A stretch of DNA of 64,000 nt from Rhizomucor pusillus (GCA_900175165.2 FWWN02000244.1:1-64000), one strand, 5' to 3'. Shown: positions 1 to 11,306, counted from the first letter of the stretch. The notes: a model not told the origin generated them from the letters alone. Made by a program: numbers and translations.

Positions 1-484
1 CCTCCATAGCCTTATCGTCTATTGCAACCTGCTTCATATCAGAGGACATTCACAAGATCGTAGGCAATAACCCGTGTCATTTCAAGCTTTACAAGAAAAT
101 CTGGTATCCTCTCGCCGTCTCATTTGGATGCGAAAGAAGTTTTGAAAGGCAAGCAATAATCTGTACATGGTTCGTCCTTGTCAGAATAAGCTGAAATATG
201 AAGGCAGCTGCATGCATATTCGCTTGACTTTATTTCGAGCTTATATCTGGATACGTTCGCACACATCATTTAATTATTTTGGTGATACAAGCCTGTAATA
301 CCTGGAATTTTTACTGATTGAGATAGATCGACAAGGAAATTTATTAATTTTATTCCACAGGTTTAAATTTGCCTTGTTTGTGGTGCAATTTTATGCTCCA
401 AACGACACCTGTTTTTAAAAATACAGTACTTCCACTTGCCACAAACCTGAAAATGACAGATATAATACATTATGTTTATTTTCC
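1..484. other. No gene recognised
   Basis: I see no open frame with family resemblance here. The right edge is the 3' flank of the prolidase gene, which reads leftward and stops at 485. A gene cut by the left window edge cannot be excluded. Confidence 0.5.
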
Positions 485-2066
485 TCAGCGATTTCGTCGA
501 GCCATAATTGCTTCGATGTCTTGTACACGTTTTGGAGCTATTGTCAAATTTTCGATGCCATCCTTTGTAATAACAACTGTGTCCTCGATACGTACGCCAC
601 CGACTGGCCAATATCGTTTGATTGTCTTCATATCAAAATAATCTGCAAATCCAGGCATCGTTGTCCACATCTTGAGACTGGTCTCATTAAAGTATAGTCC
701 AGGCTCCACTGTAACAACCATGTTCTCCTCGAGTGGTCGTCCCAAGAGTGCCTCCTGTGGCACAAATTCTTTACGTCGTTTGCTTTCTAGAATACCTGCT
801 TGTCGTCTGTGGTAAAGGGGAGGCAAAGTCGTTAATGGAAATAGTAGTAACTTGGCAACGATTTTTCTGCCAGCGTCGATACTTGCCCGCCAACATCGTG
901 CACATCGAGACCAACAGAGTGTCCGGTGCCATGGAAATAGAATGCTCGGTAGAGACCTAGACGGATCAACTCTTCTGGATCACCTCGCAGTATTCCGATG
1001 CGTACAAGCTCGGTGCAAAGAATTTGAACTACCAATAAATGCATATCCATCCACATCACACCCGCTTTCAATCTCGATAGCACCGCCTGCCCACGGTAGT
1101 GATAAATAATTGACGTTCTGCAACGCTTTTATCGCTTTTTTTTACCTCCTGCGCTTTTAGCACAATCTCATAGATTGTTTTAGCTTCTTCGGTAAAGGAA
1201 CCCGATACTGGAAATGTCCTTGTAACGTCGCTTCCGTAGCATCGGCATTCACCGCCGGCATCTGCGAGCACCAGCACGTGTCTATCTGCGGGTATACATG
1301 CATCGTTGCGCGTGTAATGAAGTGTTGCAGCGCGCGGACCGGATGCAATGATAGGGATGTAGCTTTGCCACTTTGCTCCGTTCTTTGCGCATACCCATCG
1401 AAATCTTGCTTCGAGCTCCCACTCAAACTGGGCCGCTGCAACGTGTTGCATTAGTTCAATGTGTGCATGTGACGATACATGTGCAGCGTAACGTATAAGA
1501 TCAATTTCCCATGGAAATTTTACGAGTCTCGCCTCCTCGATCGCGCTCTGCAATGCGGTGTAATCTATTTTTTCCGGAGGTACACCTGCTTGGAGCAAGG
1601 CTGAAACGTCTGTGATATCTAGCACAAGCACTTTTGATGGTTGGCGCGCTTGGAGGAAAGCTGCCACAGAGTGCTCTTCGAGAATGGTGTCAGCATCGTA
1701 CTTTTCGAGCAACGTCTCGGGTGAATCTGGCGCTCCCGTCCACAGCTTTTGATCGTCGAGTATGGTGGGAGGTACAAGATGCACGAGCTCAGAAGCAAGG
1801 TCAAAGATAACATGGAAGCCGGGTTTCTCGACACCTAGCTATATGTTAGGTGATGATACTGTGTAAAGCATGAGAGACGTACCTGTCAGATAGAAAAAGT
1901 TGCTTTCCTGGCGAAAGTCGAGCTCTACATCTGTGTTATCTCTGACCTTGTCGACGTCTCCTCGATGATACACAATAGCATTTCTGAATTTGACGGGATT
2001 CAAGTAACACTTTATTTTCAGACAATGCCGACGTGTGCACAGCTTATCCGTGAGAGGAAAATGCAT
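485..2066 (-). CDS. Xaa-Pro dipeptidase (prolidase), M24B metallopeptidase
   Basis: Cleaves Xaa-Pro dipeptides with a two-metal pita-bread active site, for proline recovery in the cytosol. Four exons on the minus strand (2066-1883, 1834-1146, 1086-887, 806-485) give about 464 residues, the usual length for eukaryotic prolidase. Visible metal ligands are the Asp pair in DAGGECRCYGSDVTRTFP, the His in GTGHSVGLDVHD, the Glu in VEPG and the Glu in GVRIEDTVVI. The N-terminal non-catalytic domain includes DFRQESNFFYLTG. The start is the ATG at 2066. Intron 3 (807-886) only keeps phase if it uses a GC-AG donor, GCAAGT. Introns 1 and 2 are 48 and 59 nt. The gene order upstream is unremarkable. Prolidase rather than aminopeptidase P is judged from domain layout and length. 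Confidence 0.9.
807..886 (-). other. GC-AG intron in prolidase
   Basis: The exon ends ..GG before GCAAGT, and the acceptor is CCACAG. This joins the HDVGG end to the RQAGIL block in frame. The nearest GT donor, three bases further into the intron, gives the wrong phase. Confidence 0.75.
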
Positions 2067-3307
2067 GAATAGCGAAGGAGAGAAAAAAGACGAGCATTGC
2101 TGCGACCTGCGAAAACTTCGGAGAAAAAGAGATGATGATGAGCTGGCGCTTATCAGCATCGTTCACATGCACAAAGAGCTCCAGTTTGTGTCACCGTCAA
2201 GCGCAAGACCTGTTGCAATGCTACTCAACAACGTCGATGCAAAATATGCGATCACAGACAGTCTTTTCAAGTTAGCAGATACTGAAAACTCAATGTTCAA
2301 TTCCAAAACGATTTCTTCTGCGGCATACCGTGCATATGGTCCCGGAAGAAAATTATAGTCGAATCATATCATCTTGCTTTACCTTTTGCGACCCATTCAT
2401 CAAAATCAATGCATGTCTGTCAGACGTCACCTAGCCTGGAGATTTTTTGCTCATAGCCACGTGGGAAAGTAATTTTTCTGCGTTGCCGCCTTTCTCCAAT
2501 ACTCTAGTTCCGTGGAATGCTGGTCTTTTTGATTTGCTATTTACAGTTGAGATAAAGCAAATGCAGCACCGATAGTCGGAGAATGATGCCGAAATCTGTT
2601 CTCGCGAAGCGCAGCTTGATTTTGAAAAGACAATGCCCGATGAGGAAAAAATAATCGAGCATTGAGCGTAGCGTTGTCCACTGGAGCAAGGATAGAAGGA
2701 TTGTGCAGGGCTCTGTAGGAAGTTCAATTTCGAGCGAGTAAAGGTTATTTGGCTTTATGGTATAGACGACATAACGTATGTGGTGGTAGTGGAATCGCCC
2801 GTAATCTTCTTCTTGATATTCTTCCATGCTCTGGACCCGACACTACCGTGTCTTCAAGCGCATGATTGTCGGGAAAGGAGAGGCCTAAAAAAACCGATTG
2901 GTCGTTAGCTTTATGTAATCCACTACCTAGCTCGCAAGAGCTTGATTGCAGAGGAAGAGCTGGACACTACGCTTTATGAGGGATGGAGTAGCGAGGCAAG
3001 AATAGTATCAAGCGGTACAAAGTCAGAGGGCATGTAGTACGATCTGTCGTTTTTACCGCGGCTTTCCGTGCAAATCATCCTGGGAACTTTAACCGCTTAA
3101 TGAAGATTTGCTCTGGGAATTAACCTTACATTAGACAAAACGTTGCACCAATATCAATGTCGATGCAATGCAATATACCACCAATGTATTAGCAGCGAAA
3201 AAAAAAAAAGCAGCAGCTATGGTTGTCGTAAGTTCAGGAAGTGATATAAATACGGCGTACATGTATCAAAGCCAGCAGCAGCAACCAGCAGCCTAAGCTT
3301 TACGATT
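2067..3307. other. Intergenic, no supported gene
   Basis: Contains several overlapping open frames on the minus strand (for example an ATG at 2827 opening 96 codons) without recognisable domains, signal peptide or splice support. The right end is the promoter of the first GH12 gene. Confidence 0.5.
3245..3251 (+). promoter_or_regulatory. TATA box of GH12 gene A
   Basis: TATAAAT lies 57 bases before the ATG at 3308, in a sequence giving a short 5' leader typical of highly expressed secreted fungal enzymes. Confidence 0.6.
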
Positions 3308-4036
3308 ATGAAATTCACAGTCCTTTCATCCATCGCTATTGTTTTCCTTGCTGCCACCGCTGCAGCCGCTCCTCTCGAGAAGCGCGCAGAGATGTGCGGT
3401 CAATATGAAAACACTCAAGCCGGTCCTTACATTGTCCATAACAACAACTGGGGTCAAGGAAATGCGGATAGCGGTAACCAATGCACGAGCCTAGATAAGA
3501 TTAACGGCAACGTCCTTTTGTGGAGCACTCACTGGTCCTGGTCCGGTGGCAAGTACCAGGTTAAATCGTATGCAAACGCTGAGCTGCCTGTTAAGGGAAC
3601 CAAACTCTCCGATGTCAAGAGCATCCCATTTGAGTGGACCTGGTCGTACACCGGAGACAACATGGTGGCGGACGTTGCATTTGATGTTTGGACTTCGACT
3701 GCAGACAGCGGTGATTACGAAATCGAACTTATGGTATGGCTCGCTGCTATCGGTGGTGCCGGTCCTATCGGTGATTCTGTCGGTACTTTTGAATACGCTG
3801 GTCAAAAATGGGACTTGCACAAGGGCAACAACGGCGTCAACGATGTCTACAGCTTTATCGCACCAAAGGAACTCAAGAGCTTCAAGAGCGACTTGATGCC
3901 ATTCTACAAGCACCTTATCGACGCTGGCTACATTTCTTCATCCCAGTATCTCCGATCTGTTCAGGCTGGTACTGAACCTTTCGAAGGAAGCAACGCTAAA
4001 TTTGTCACCAGCTCTTACTCTGTAGCTGTCAATTAA
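3308..4036 (+). CDS. GH12 endo-beta-1,4-glucanase / xyloglucanase, copy A
   Basis: Secreted glycoside hydrolase family 12 enzyme that cuts beta-1,4-glucan or xyloglucan with retention. Intronless, 242 residues. Residues 1-20 are a signal peptide, followed by a Kex2-type site (PLEKR), after which the mature beta-jelly-roll starts at about residue 27. The GH12 signatures are the Trp-rich strand LLWSTHWSWSGG, the nucleophile Glu in YEIELMVWL, and the acid/base Glu in QAGTEPF near the C terminus. A paralogue of equal length lies 2.6 kb downstream at 6648. Cellulose versus xyloglucan preference cannot be told from sequence. It could also act in cell-wall remodelling. Confidence 0.93.
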   Translation: MKFTVLSSIAIVFLAATAAAAPLEKRAEMCGQYENTQAGPYIVHNNNWGQGNADSGNQCTSLDKINGNVLLWSTHWSWSGGKYQVKSYANAELPVKGTKLSDVKSIPFEWTWSYTGDNMVADVAFDVWTSTADSGDYEIELMVWLAAIGGAGPIGDSVGTFEYAGQKWDLHKGNNGVNDVYSFIAPKELKSFKSDLMPFYKHLIDAGYISSSQYLRSVQAGTEPFEGSNAKFVTSSYSVAVN

Positions 4037-5162
4037 TGCCAATAAATATTTAGATCAAATGGTCTATTCCCGACCAATTTACCAATTCTGCATAAGCAAT
4101 GGACCGTTTGAGCTAACATGGACAGGAGCAATAGTGAAAGAGTCTTGGATCTAAAAAATCCTGGATATATTAGAAGAGTAATGCATACTGCTATGAATAT
4201 TCATCGGCTGCAGTTAACGCGTTATTATTTTAGATATAGATTCTATGTAAGACAGAATTGATCCTGCGTATATCGAAAAGATGGTGAATTCAACGCGTCG
4301 CAGGCTATATGCATAGCTTATCTTTGACTTGATGCCCAAGTCTGCATTTCTCGGCCCAGGCAGGCACCCTCGGGTGATGTGGGAAATCTGCAGCATCCGA
4401 AAAACATTTGTTTATGGGGGGTTGGCGCGCTGGTCTTGGATAGCTGATGTGACCAATGTGTACGCAAGGTCAGGTTGTGGTATATTGCATGGTGGCTCGG
4501 ACCTTGCTTCCCTTGTGAGCATATTTGCTGGATATCTCGCTGATGCTATTCTCCGCTTAACTTCCTCTCTCGTTTCTGCGTGGTCCAAAGTTGCCGATCT
4601 GCTGGATTGTTTGAATCATTCATTCTACGTATTGTACATAGCAGTCACGGGCGCTTCTTTGCATATCACACTCTCCGTTTCATTAGTCCGAGAACACCTT
4701 CATTAGAGAATGCGCTAATAGTTGTTGCGGGCTTAGATTCAAAGCACAAATTTTGCTTCTAATCTACAGCATATGCAGACAGGCGTAGTTTGCCATGGTA
4801 TTTTAGGAGATGTCCCTTTTTCTGCTGCTTTTTTTGCTTGCCTAGAACATGATATGCTTTATATCTGTGTAACGAAATTACATCGCTTGCAATGACATCC
4901 TGAACGACTAATTACCGGTTTTTCGAAACGAAGCAGCTTTGCAAATAAGGAACTTTGTTCAATCTGCATATCGGATCATGAACAAAAATTGCGCATGCTG
5001 ACGTTATCTACTTTTATTAACGATGAACTGCATGTATCAGCAGTACATATATGCTATGTTCAAATTGGAGCGTTCCCCGAACGCCACAATGCAGCTATGG
5101 TGGAATCTCAGCCGTTATAGTTTACCCTGAAAATTGCCTTCGTATCCTCGATATTTGAAGAC

Positions 5163-5170
5163 TATAAAAG
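5163..5170 (+). promoter_or_regulatory. TATA box before small secreted peptide
   Basis: TATAAAAG sits about 92 bases before the ATG at 5262, with a pyrimidine-rich leader between. This is similar to the arrangement in front of both GH12 genes. Confidence 0.45.
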
Positions 5171-5261
5171 ATGGCACCTTTTAATTCGCCTCTTCGTCCA
5201 GCTCCTCATATCTGTTTTGACACTTTCACTTTGCCACCCTTCAAGGCTGTTATCACCACCA

Positions 5262-5381
5262 ATGAAGGTTTTGATCCTTACTGCAGCATTCCTTCTATTC
5301 TCTGTTGCGACTTCTGGACAACGATGTTATGACCATTGCATAAAGTCCACCAGGAACTCACTGCGAATACTAACCAGATAA
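5262..5381 (+). CDS. Candidate small secreted cysteine peptide (structure uncertain)
   Basis: Unrecognised. Read straight through, the ATG at 5262 opens 39 codons: a clear signal peptide (MKVLILTAAFLLFSVATSG) then a short tail with CYDHC. A TATAAAAG box precedes it. Downstream bases keep coding for Cys-containing peptide in other frames. If a weak GTTATG donor inside the tail is spliced to a CAG acceptor near 5377, the product grows to about 75 residues with several Cys and stops near 5540. So this may be a two-exon small secreted protein or a decayed one. It lies midway between the two GH12 genes. Confidence 0.35.
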   Translation: MKVLILTAAFLLFSVATSGQRCYDHCIKSTRNSLRILTR

Positions 5382-6587
5382 ATGTCGAGAGTTGGGATTC
5401 CCTACGGATCACGTTGGTCTGTGTGTTGAAGATAAAAAAGGACTAATCGGCTTTGCAACCCCCTTTTACTGTCCACAGCACCATCATAGTTTCCCAATAA
5501 AACTCCTTTTGGACCTTATTTGGTGCAAGAAACTGTATTGAGAGGTGATTTCGCTACCTACCAGCATTGCTGATAACCATTTATATTTATAATGTGGTGA
5601 CAATTGAGACTGACAACCTCTTCGGCCGAACTCTTTAGCAGATATTATAAAAGGCATAGCTGCTTTGTCCTTTGTCAACATGCGCTTTAGGCACATAGCA
5701 AGACCTCCACTACTTTCAAGTATCTTTTCTTTCAAAGCATATTTGATTCGGCGCAGGGCGTACATATAATTTTTCAATTTCATGCAGTCAGCACACTGTA
5801 GCACACGGTAATGAGCGGTTCTATCACTGGAATTTTATGGAACTGTGTTGGTCTTCAACAAATCTATTGGGTGGGTTACATTGGTGTAACACCTACTGTA
5901 ATGGCGACTCAGGGAGTACATCATGGGAAAATGGACGCACAAGCAATGGAGTAATATCGTGCATTGTCAAACTGAAAGAGTTAGATACACATTTACCAAA
6001 TGACGTAGTGCCGGAAATTCAGATGCATTTCTTGAATATATCTAAGTTATAGAGTATTACGTGCATTTGGATAAACGAATAGATTGAAGATCTTATGTAA
6101 GGCTTTGTAATATTACGATGAATTCTTCCGCAGCTCACAATATTCTCCGTTTGTCTTAATCTAAATGCCGGCCAGTATTAGGTCAGCATCTCCATAGGCC
6201 CGCCAACATACTATGTACATAGGAAGATGTCATATTGATTGAGGTGTATGCAGCTGCAACAATGAATTGAGCTTCAAGGATAATGGGATATATATGATGT
6301 CTCATTTAATGAAGCGCTAACTACATACATAAACGATTGTTTGTTGTTTTTCAAGTTACAGAAAACGGAGGACGTATTTCCATCACGCTTTCCGCATCTT
6401 CTTGCATGATACAACTCAATTTGGAAATAGTTCCTCACCTGTGCCTGGGAAATCAGATTGACATTTATACAACCGCACGTATGATATGGAGCGGGATATT
6501 TTTCCCAATCCACTGAAAGAGGTTGCAAGAGTCGTTGCGATAACGATTCTTACGTTGCACGATGAATGTCTAGATTTTCGAAAAAGA

Positions 6588-6595
6588 TATAAAAA
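6588..6595 (+). promoter_or_regulatory. TATA box of GH12 gene B
   Basis: TATAAAAA lies 53 bases before the ATG at 6648, the same spacing class as in copy A. Confidence 0.6.
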
Positions 6596-6647
6596 CGCAA
6601 AGAGTACGGTGAGTACATGACTATTTCAGAGAGACAACAACATCAAG

Positions 6648-7376
6648 ATGAAGACATCCTTAGTAACGACGACCGCTGCTCTCCTGTTTGCAGCTGCATC
6701 CACAGCGATTCCACTAGAGAAGCGTGACGACTTTTGTGGCCAGTGGGATTCAGTTGCCCAAGGATCTTATACAATTTACAACAATTTATGGGGTCAAGGT
6801 TCGGCAACAAGCGGCTCGCAATGCACCGGTATCGATAGCCTTAGTGGAAACACACTTGCATGGCATACTTCTTGGAGCTGGAGCGGTGGACAGTACAATG
6901 TGAAGTCATACGCCAACGCCGCACTCTCGTTTTCTGCTAAGCAAATCTCTGCTATCTCCTCTATTCCTTTCACCTGGAAATGGTCTTACTCTGGTTCCGG
7001 CATTGTTGCCAACGTCGCTTTTGACCTTTGGACTTCCTCCTCGACCACCGGTAACTACGAAGTCGAGATCATGATCTGGCTAGGCGCTTTAGGTGGTGCT
7101 GGTCCTCTCGGTAGCTCTGTCGGTACCTTCGAGCAAGCCGGTACTTCCTGGACTTTGTACAGCGGTAGCAACGGATCCAACCAGGTCTACAGCTTCGTTG
7201 CAGCAAATAGCGTCACAAGTATCTCTAGTGATCTGCTCCCGTTCCTCAAGCACCTTACAAGTAACGGATACCTTTCTTCGTCTCAGTACCTTCGTGCGGT
7301 CCAAGCAGGCACAGAGCCGTTCGTTGGTTCAAATGCTAAGCTTACAACTACAGCTTACTCCGTTTCTGTAAAGTAA
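6648..7376 (+). CDS. GH12 endo-beta-1,4-glucanase / xyloglucanase, copy B
   Basis: Second intronless GH12 gene on the same strand, also exactly 242 residues. It has a signal peptide (residues 1-19) and Kex2-type PLEKR, then a mature domain starting DDFCGQW. The catalytic Glu pair is conserved (YEVEIMIWLG and QAGTEPF). The protein is richer in Ser/Thr and less charged than copy A; for example copy A has acidic and Lys patches where B has SSS/TT. This suggests older divergence rather than a recent duplication. Equal lengths, co-orientation and similar promoters support origin by tandem duplication. Likely role is extracellular glucan breakdown. Confidence 0.93.
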   Translation: MKTSLVTTTAALLFAAASTAIPLEKRDDFCGQWDSVAQGSYTIYNNLWGQGSATSGSQCTGIDSLSGNTLAWHTSWSWSGGQYNVKSYANAALSFSAKQISAISSIPFTWKWSYSGSGIVANVAFDLWTSSSTTGNYEVEIMIWLGALGGAGPLGSSVGTFEQAGTSWTLYSGSNGSNQVYSFVAANSVTSISSDLLPFLKHLTSNGYLSSSQYLRAVQAGTEPFVGSNAKLTTTAYSVSVK

Positions 7377-7718
7377 ATTACATTTCGGCTCTGAATAAAC
7401 GTATGCTTGTATCCAGGCATTGAACCCATTTTTTTAAAAAGCAAAGACGATGTCCTCTACTGCTTAGTTCATTATCTGTTGTGTACACATACCAGGAGTG
7501 GGATTATCCAATTCTAATCCAAACGAATACCCGATCGAATATTATTGTAAATCTTTAATGGACGATGCAGAGTAAGATAGGATGCTTGTCATGCATTTAA
7601 CGAGAGAGTATACATATGTACAGCTAGAAAGAATGCTTCAATATTACTACCGTGTGCAGAGCACATCAAATACTTTTGAGGGGATCAAATGAAAAAGGGA
7701 ATAGGATTGCAAACGTTG
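7377..7718. other. Convergent 3' spacer
   Basis: Lies between GH12 copy B and the convergent RNase H1 gene. I see no gene. Confidence 0.6.
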
Positions 7719-8531
7719 CTAGGCAAATCTAATGGCAGAGGACTTTGCAGCGCCGCTTACAGCCAGCCTATCTGCCATCTCGTTTCCATATACATCACTA
7801 TGACCAGGAACGTATGTAAAGTACACTTTGCCCTTTTCTTTCTCCCTCGCTTCTCTCAGCGCGACAAGTTTTTGGAGCAGGTCCTTGTTAGACACATCTT
7901 TGTAACGACCTTCTTTCTGATCCTCCTTGTCTCCTTTTGCCTCACTTGATTGCCGGTCCTTGTATCGTTTTAACTCACTTGATTTCCAACCATTCTCTTT
8001 CCATTTTTTGCACCACGCATCTGCGCAGTTGATGACATATCGCGAATCTGTCCGTATTTCCAGAGTCCCCTGCAGTTCGAAGCTCTGCTCTAATGCTCGA
8101 ATAACAGCCATGATTTCTGCACGCTGGTTCGTTTGTTTGCCTTCCAACGGCTCGCTAAGGTTGCGAGGATCATTGTCGCCCCAAAACACACCATAGCCGG
8201 CTACGGCGCATGATCTGCCATTGTTGCTGGATGCTCCGTCCGTGTATACAATATGCTGTCCTTTGTCTTCAAGAACGGCTGGTTCCTTCTCATCGCTCAT
8301 AGAGCTTTTGACAGGCACTACAATATCGCCGCCGTGCTGCTTTTGCTGTGCTGTTTCGTGAACGTGATCTTTAACATTTAAGAACTCTTGTGCTTCTTGC
8401 TCGGTGGGAAACTTTTTAAAGATTGCGCCCTTGAAGCCATCGACTTGGGCCCTGCATGCCGGCCAAGTCCTGTAGATGCCGGGAAGGCGACCTCGACGGA
8501 CAGCATAGAAGGATTTTGTTGCTTTTGGCAT
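7719..8531 (-). CDS. Ribonuclease H1
   Basis: Degrades RNA in RNA-DNA hybrids. About 270 residues from the ATG at 8531. The N-terminal hybrid-binding (viroplasmin-like) domain, residues 1-48, has FYAVRRGRLPGIYRTW and FKGAIFKKF. A variable linker follows, then the RNase H fold with catalytic Asp in YTDGASSNN, Glu in NQRAEIMAV, Asp in TDSRYV, and the GHSDVYGNEMADRLA end. The catalytic domain has a Lys/Asp/Glu-rich insertion of about 20 residues after NGWKS. Part of this (a 45-nt stopless stretch beginning GTGAGT) could be an unspliced intron. The frame stays open upstream but only to a GTG, so a longer mitochondrial form is not supported. Confidence 0.93.
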   Translation of the reverse strand: MPKATKSFYAVRRGRLPGIYRTWPACRAQVDGFKGAIFKKFPTEQEAQEFLNVKDHVHETAQQKQHGGDIVVPVKSSMSDEKEPAVLEDKGQHIVYTDGASSNNGRSCAVAGYGVFWGDNDPRNLSEPLEGKQTNQRAEIMAVIRALEQSFELQGTLEIRTDSRYVINCADAWCKKWKENGWKSSELKRYKDRQSSEAKGDKEDQKEGRYKDVSNKDLLQKLVALREAREKEKGKVYFTYVPGHSDVYGNEMADRLAVSGAAKSSAIRFA

Positions 8532-9114
8532 CGGAACAAGTCGAAATCGTTTTGATCGCAGTGCACAATACAGGCGTGCTGCTTTTTGTGACGGTATAAG
8601 TCGAAACACGGTGGTAGGAAATAGTGAAAAAATGCAACTACCCCAGATTTGGAGGAGTTTATGCGTACCTCATTGGGTAATTGATAACGAATGGGCAGAG
8701 ACTCATAACATGCTATCAACCATCAAAGCAACATTGGGAATAGCATTAGTGGAAGAGTGCATGATGAATTGACCCATTCTGCTGCGCTTTCTACATCATG
8801 TAAGCAGACTCTTAGACCATTAAACGAGATAATTTCTGTGCGACAGGATTTTTGATCAAGCGAAGATCGTATCTGCTATCAGAAAAAAGCTCAAGTAACA
8901 ACTGAAACCATATCAAGTTAATGTAAATAACATAGTGGAATCGTTAGCTGAATCCTTCAGATAATAAGTTCAATCTCACAAGACTTTCTGCTCCTTTCCC
9001 TCACCTACGATTCTACAAGCTCGATCCTAAACAGGGACACATTTTATTAGTCCTGGTATTGGTAGTGGTAATGAGTGAGGGAAAAAAGGGAAGTGTGCAG
9101 CAGGCTATTTCGGC
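8532..9114. other. Intergenic, no gene recognised
   Basis: No family-like open frame. It lies between the RNase H1 start and the 3' end of the unidentified minus-strand gene. Confidence 0.5.
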
Positions 9115-9377
9115 TCAATCAAAGAGATGTGAGTTGGACAGAAACTGTCGGACAGTCTCTGACACATTGAACTCCACAGGTCGATTCTTCTCCTGAGTCA
9201 ATGTAGCTCGGATTTGCTGCTGCCTTGATAACCAAATCTATCGGGGCTTGAGGCATTGAAAAATTATCTAGTGGCTCTATTACTTACATCCAATGTGCTT
9301 AGCACCTCAAAGACTTTCATGAATTCGCAACGGTTCAACCAATCCGTGGGTAATTGAGTGCTTCTCAGCTCGAGCAC
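9115..9377 (-). CDS. Unidentified protein, two 3' exons
   Basis: Not recognised. Two minus-strand exons (9377-9288 and 9219-9115) join in phase through an intron with a GTAAGT donor and GGCAG acceptor. They give an ending that reads as soluble, charged helical protein (for example WLNRCEFMKVFEVL and TVRQFLSNSHLFD, then stop). Upstream exons must exist toward 9400-9800, where open stretches such as ELWKYQDAEFENAKEL occur, but I could not join them without a stop. It may be a small conserved eukaryotic gene with short exons or a partly decayed one. Confidence 0.4.
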
Positions 9378-11306
9378 CTGTCATGCGTTTGATCGTACAA
9401 CGTGGTTTTAGTAACCTCAGCGTGCTTCTGACGCATTGAACGCTATAATATGGACAGTTCCTTCGCGTTCTCGAATTCAGCATCTTGATACTTCCAAAGC
9501 TCAGTCCGGAGGGAATCTGTTGTCATCACAAGGTGTCATCCATGGTGTGCTCAACTCTTTCAAAAGCATATCCCGCTCGATGATTCCATGATAACTTGGT
9601 CCACGTTGGCTGCCCGTCCCACCATCAGCATACAGTTTGTTTGTTGCTTGTTCCAAACATCTGGAGTCACTTGGCATATACTGTGAGAAGCCACTGCTGT
9701 CTCGCACCTTTAACCCTAGAGTTTCAAATTAGTATATCTAACTCTGACAGACTACTTTTGTGCAGCGTCTTTCCAGCTAAAGATAACTACCTCATTTGAG
9801 GCTCCCATATACTTAAACATAGGCAGATACGTAGTACATAGGCGCAGCAAAGTTCCATCTTTCCTTTTGCTACACATACAGGTTTTAGCAATAAAGTTTT
9901 CAATGAAAGCGATAGCAAGTCATAGATCATTACTACATCAGCATCCTTTCGAAGCTTTCCAAACATATGTATGTCTGCTACCAGCATCTAGAAGTTTATT
10001 CCAGTGTCTAGTCATACTTCTTGCGAACCGAGCTCCAGCGTTAAAACATAATGGAGAGGTAGTGTCACCGTCTTCAGATATAATGTGTGTTTTGTGTAGA
10101 CAAGCACATTCCCACATAGAGCCCTGTGGAAAATAACGTGTGCATGCTTGCCACGTTGCATTTTTTTTCCATCAATAGTCCCAGATGAAATTGGCGGTGA
10201 TTCTCGAAAATGATTACGCATTTTCTGAGAAGATTATCTCAATTATCATTCTTTCACGCAGCGATCTAGGGTATCTGGGTTAACTTTGCAATCATTTCAG
10301 ATCAGTGAAAATTTCTTCCTGTCACATCTTCGTTGCTACCTGATCTTGTGTTACATCAAATAGCAAGTAGAGTGTTAAAGTTAGGAGCCCTAGGTAACAT
10401 AGCGGTGAAAGCAAGCGTATACAACTGTTCATGGTTAGGTAAGCGAGAATTGCTAGATGTCGGTCTTGCGTCGAGATTCCAGCCACTTGGTATTGGTGCA
10501 CTAGTCGTTGTGCAACAGCGCATTTGTGTGACCGGGCAAGTATTATTAGTGCAACGACGGCGACTCTCGCATTGTCCGAAATATAAGTTTGATTTGTTAC
10601 TCACGATAAATATATCTAAATAGTAAGTTGTTTCGTTTGACTTGCAATCTTATCAATTGCGACATGCTCTGTGAGAATCGGAATATCTGCGGAGCGTTCT
10701 CCGCTGTCTTCCCTGTAGGTAATTCGCTGCTTTGGACTGCAAATACGCGTGTGGTATAATAATCTGCTTAAGGGGACAAACAAGTACAATTGGGAACGCA
10801 GTTACCACATGCCATTGCTACGTTAGACGGCAAGGCACTAATAGAGTTCCGGAATTTTGCATGAATCGAAGTGTTCGTCGGATCCGTCCGATGCTTGTGT
10901 TACATTAATGTGAATATGCATTCTATCCCTTCTTCTGAACCATTATTGATCATGCTAACTCCACTGTGCATGCGTCAGCAATTGGACTTTGTGATACCCG
11001 TTCCTGTGAGCTCGATCGCTTTTGTTGTCCCTGAGAATTAGCCTTATAAACAAGAAAATCCGGATGCAGGAACGTCGTACGGTATTCAACCGTTCAGCAA
11101 AGATGTTGGATCAACTGACAAGTCGGCTTATTCATTGGAAATCGAATGCGCGTCGTTGAGAGGCAGGATTGTTACATTCACCGGGAAATTAACGGAGACA
11201 ACATGAATGGAACATGAAGAACGAGAGATCTATAAAAGCAGAGTGGTTGGAGACGGTGTTGAGGTTAAAGTAGAACGAAATCGTTCATTTGAATCAACAA
11301 TCGACG
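9378..11306. other. Intergenic, with possible 5' exons of the preceding gene and the lipase promoter
   Basis: No intact gene is supported. The minus-strand open stretch 9501-9707 may belong to the unidentified gene. A TATA box for the lipase is at the right end. Open frames at 9867-10136 and 10333-10623 have no protein-like features. Confidence 0.45.
11231..11238 (+). promoter_or_regulatory. TATA box of the lipase gene
   Basis: TATAAAAG lies 69 bases before the lipase ATG at 11307. Confidence 0.6.

Larger units (their letters stand above)
4037..6647. other. Long spacer between the two GH12 genes
   Basis: No intact large gene. It contains one candidate small secreted peptide (5262) with its own TATA box. 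Other open frames (around 4329-4706 and 5484-5804) start with non-ATG codons or lack any recognisable feature. A and T runs are frequent. Confidence 0.5.

Noticed and set aside
4329..4706. A 125-codon plus-strand frame between the GH12 genes
   Set aside because: It starts with TTG, has no signal or family pattern, and no promoter elements fit it.
8529..8609. A longer RNase H1 starting 26 codons upstream, which would mimic the M1/M27 dual start of the human enzyme and add a basic mitochondrial-like leader
   Set aside because: The upstream start codon is GTG, not ATG, and no in-frame ATG exists before the next upstream stop. The match to position 27 is coincidence unless a non-AUG start is shown.
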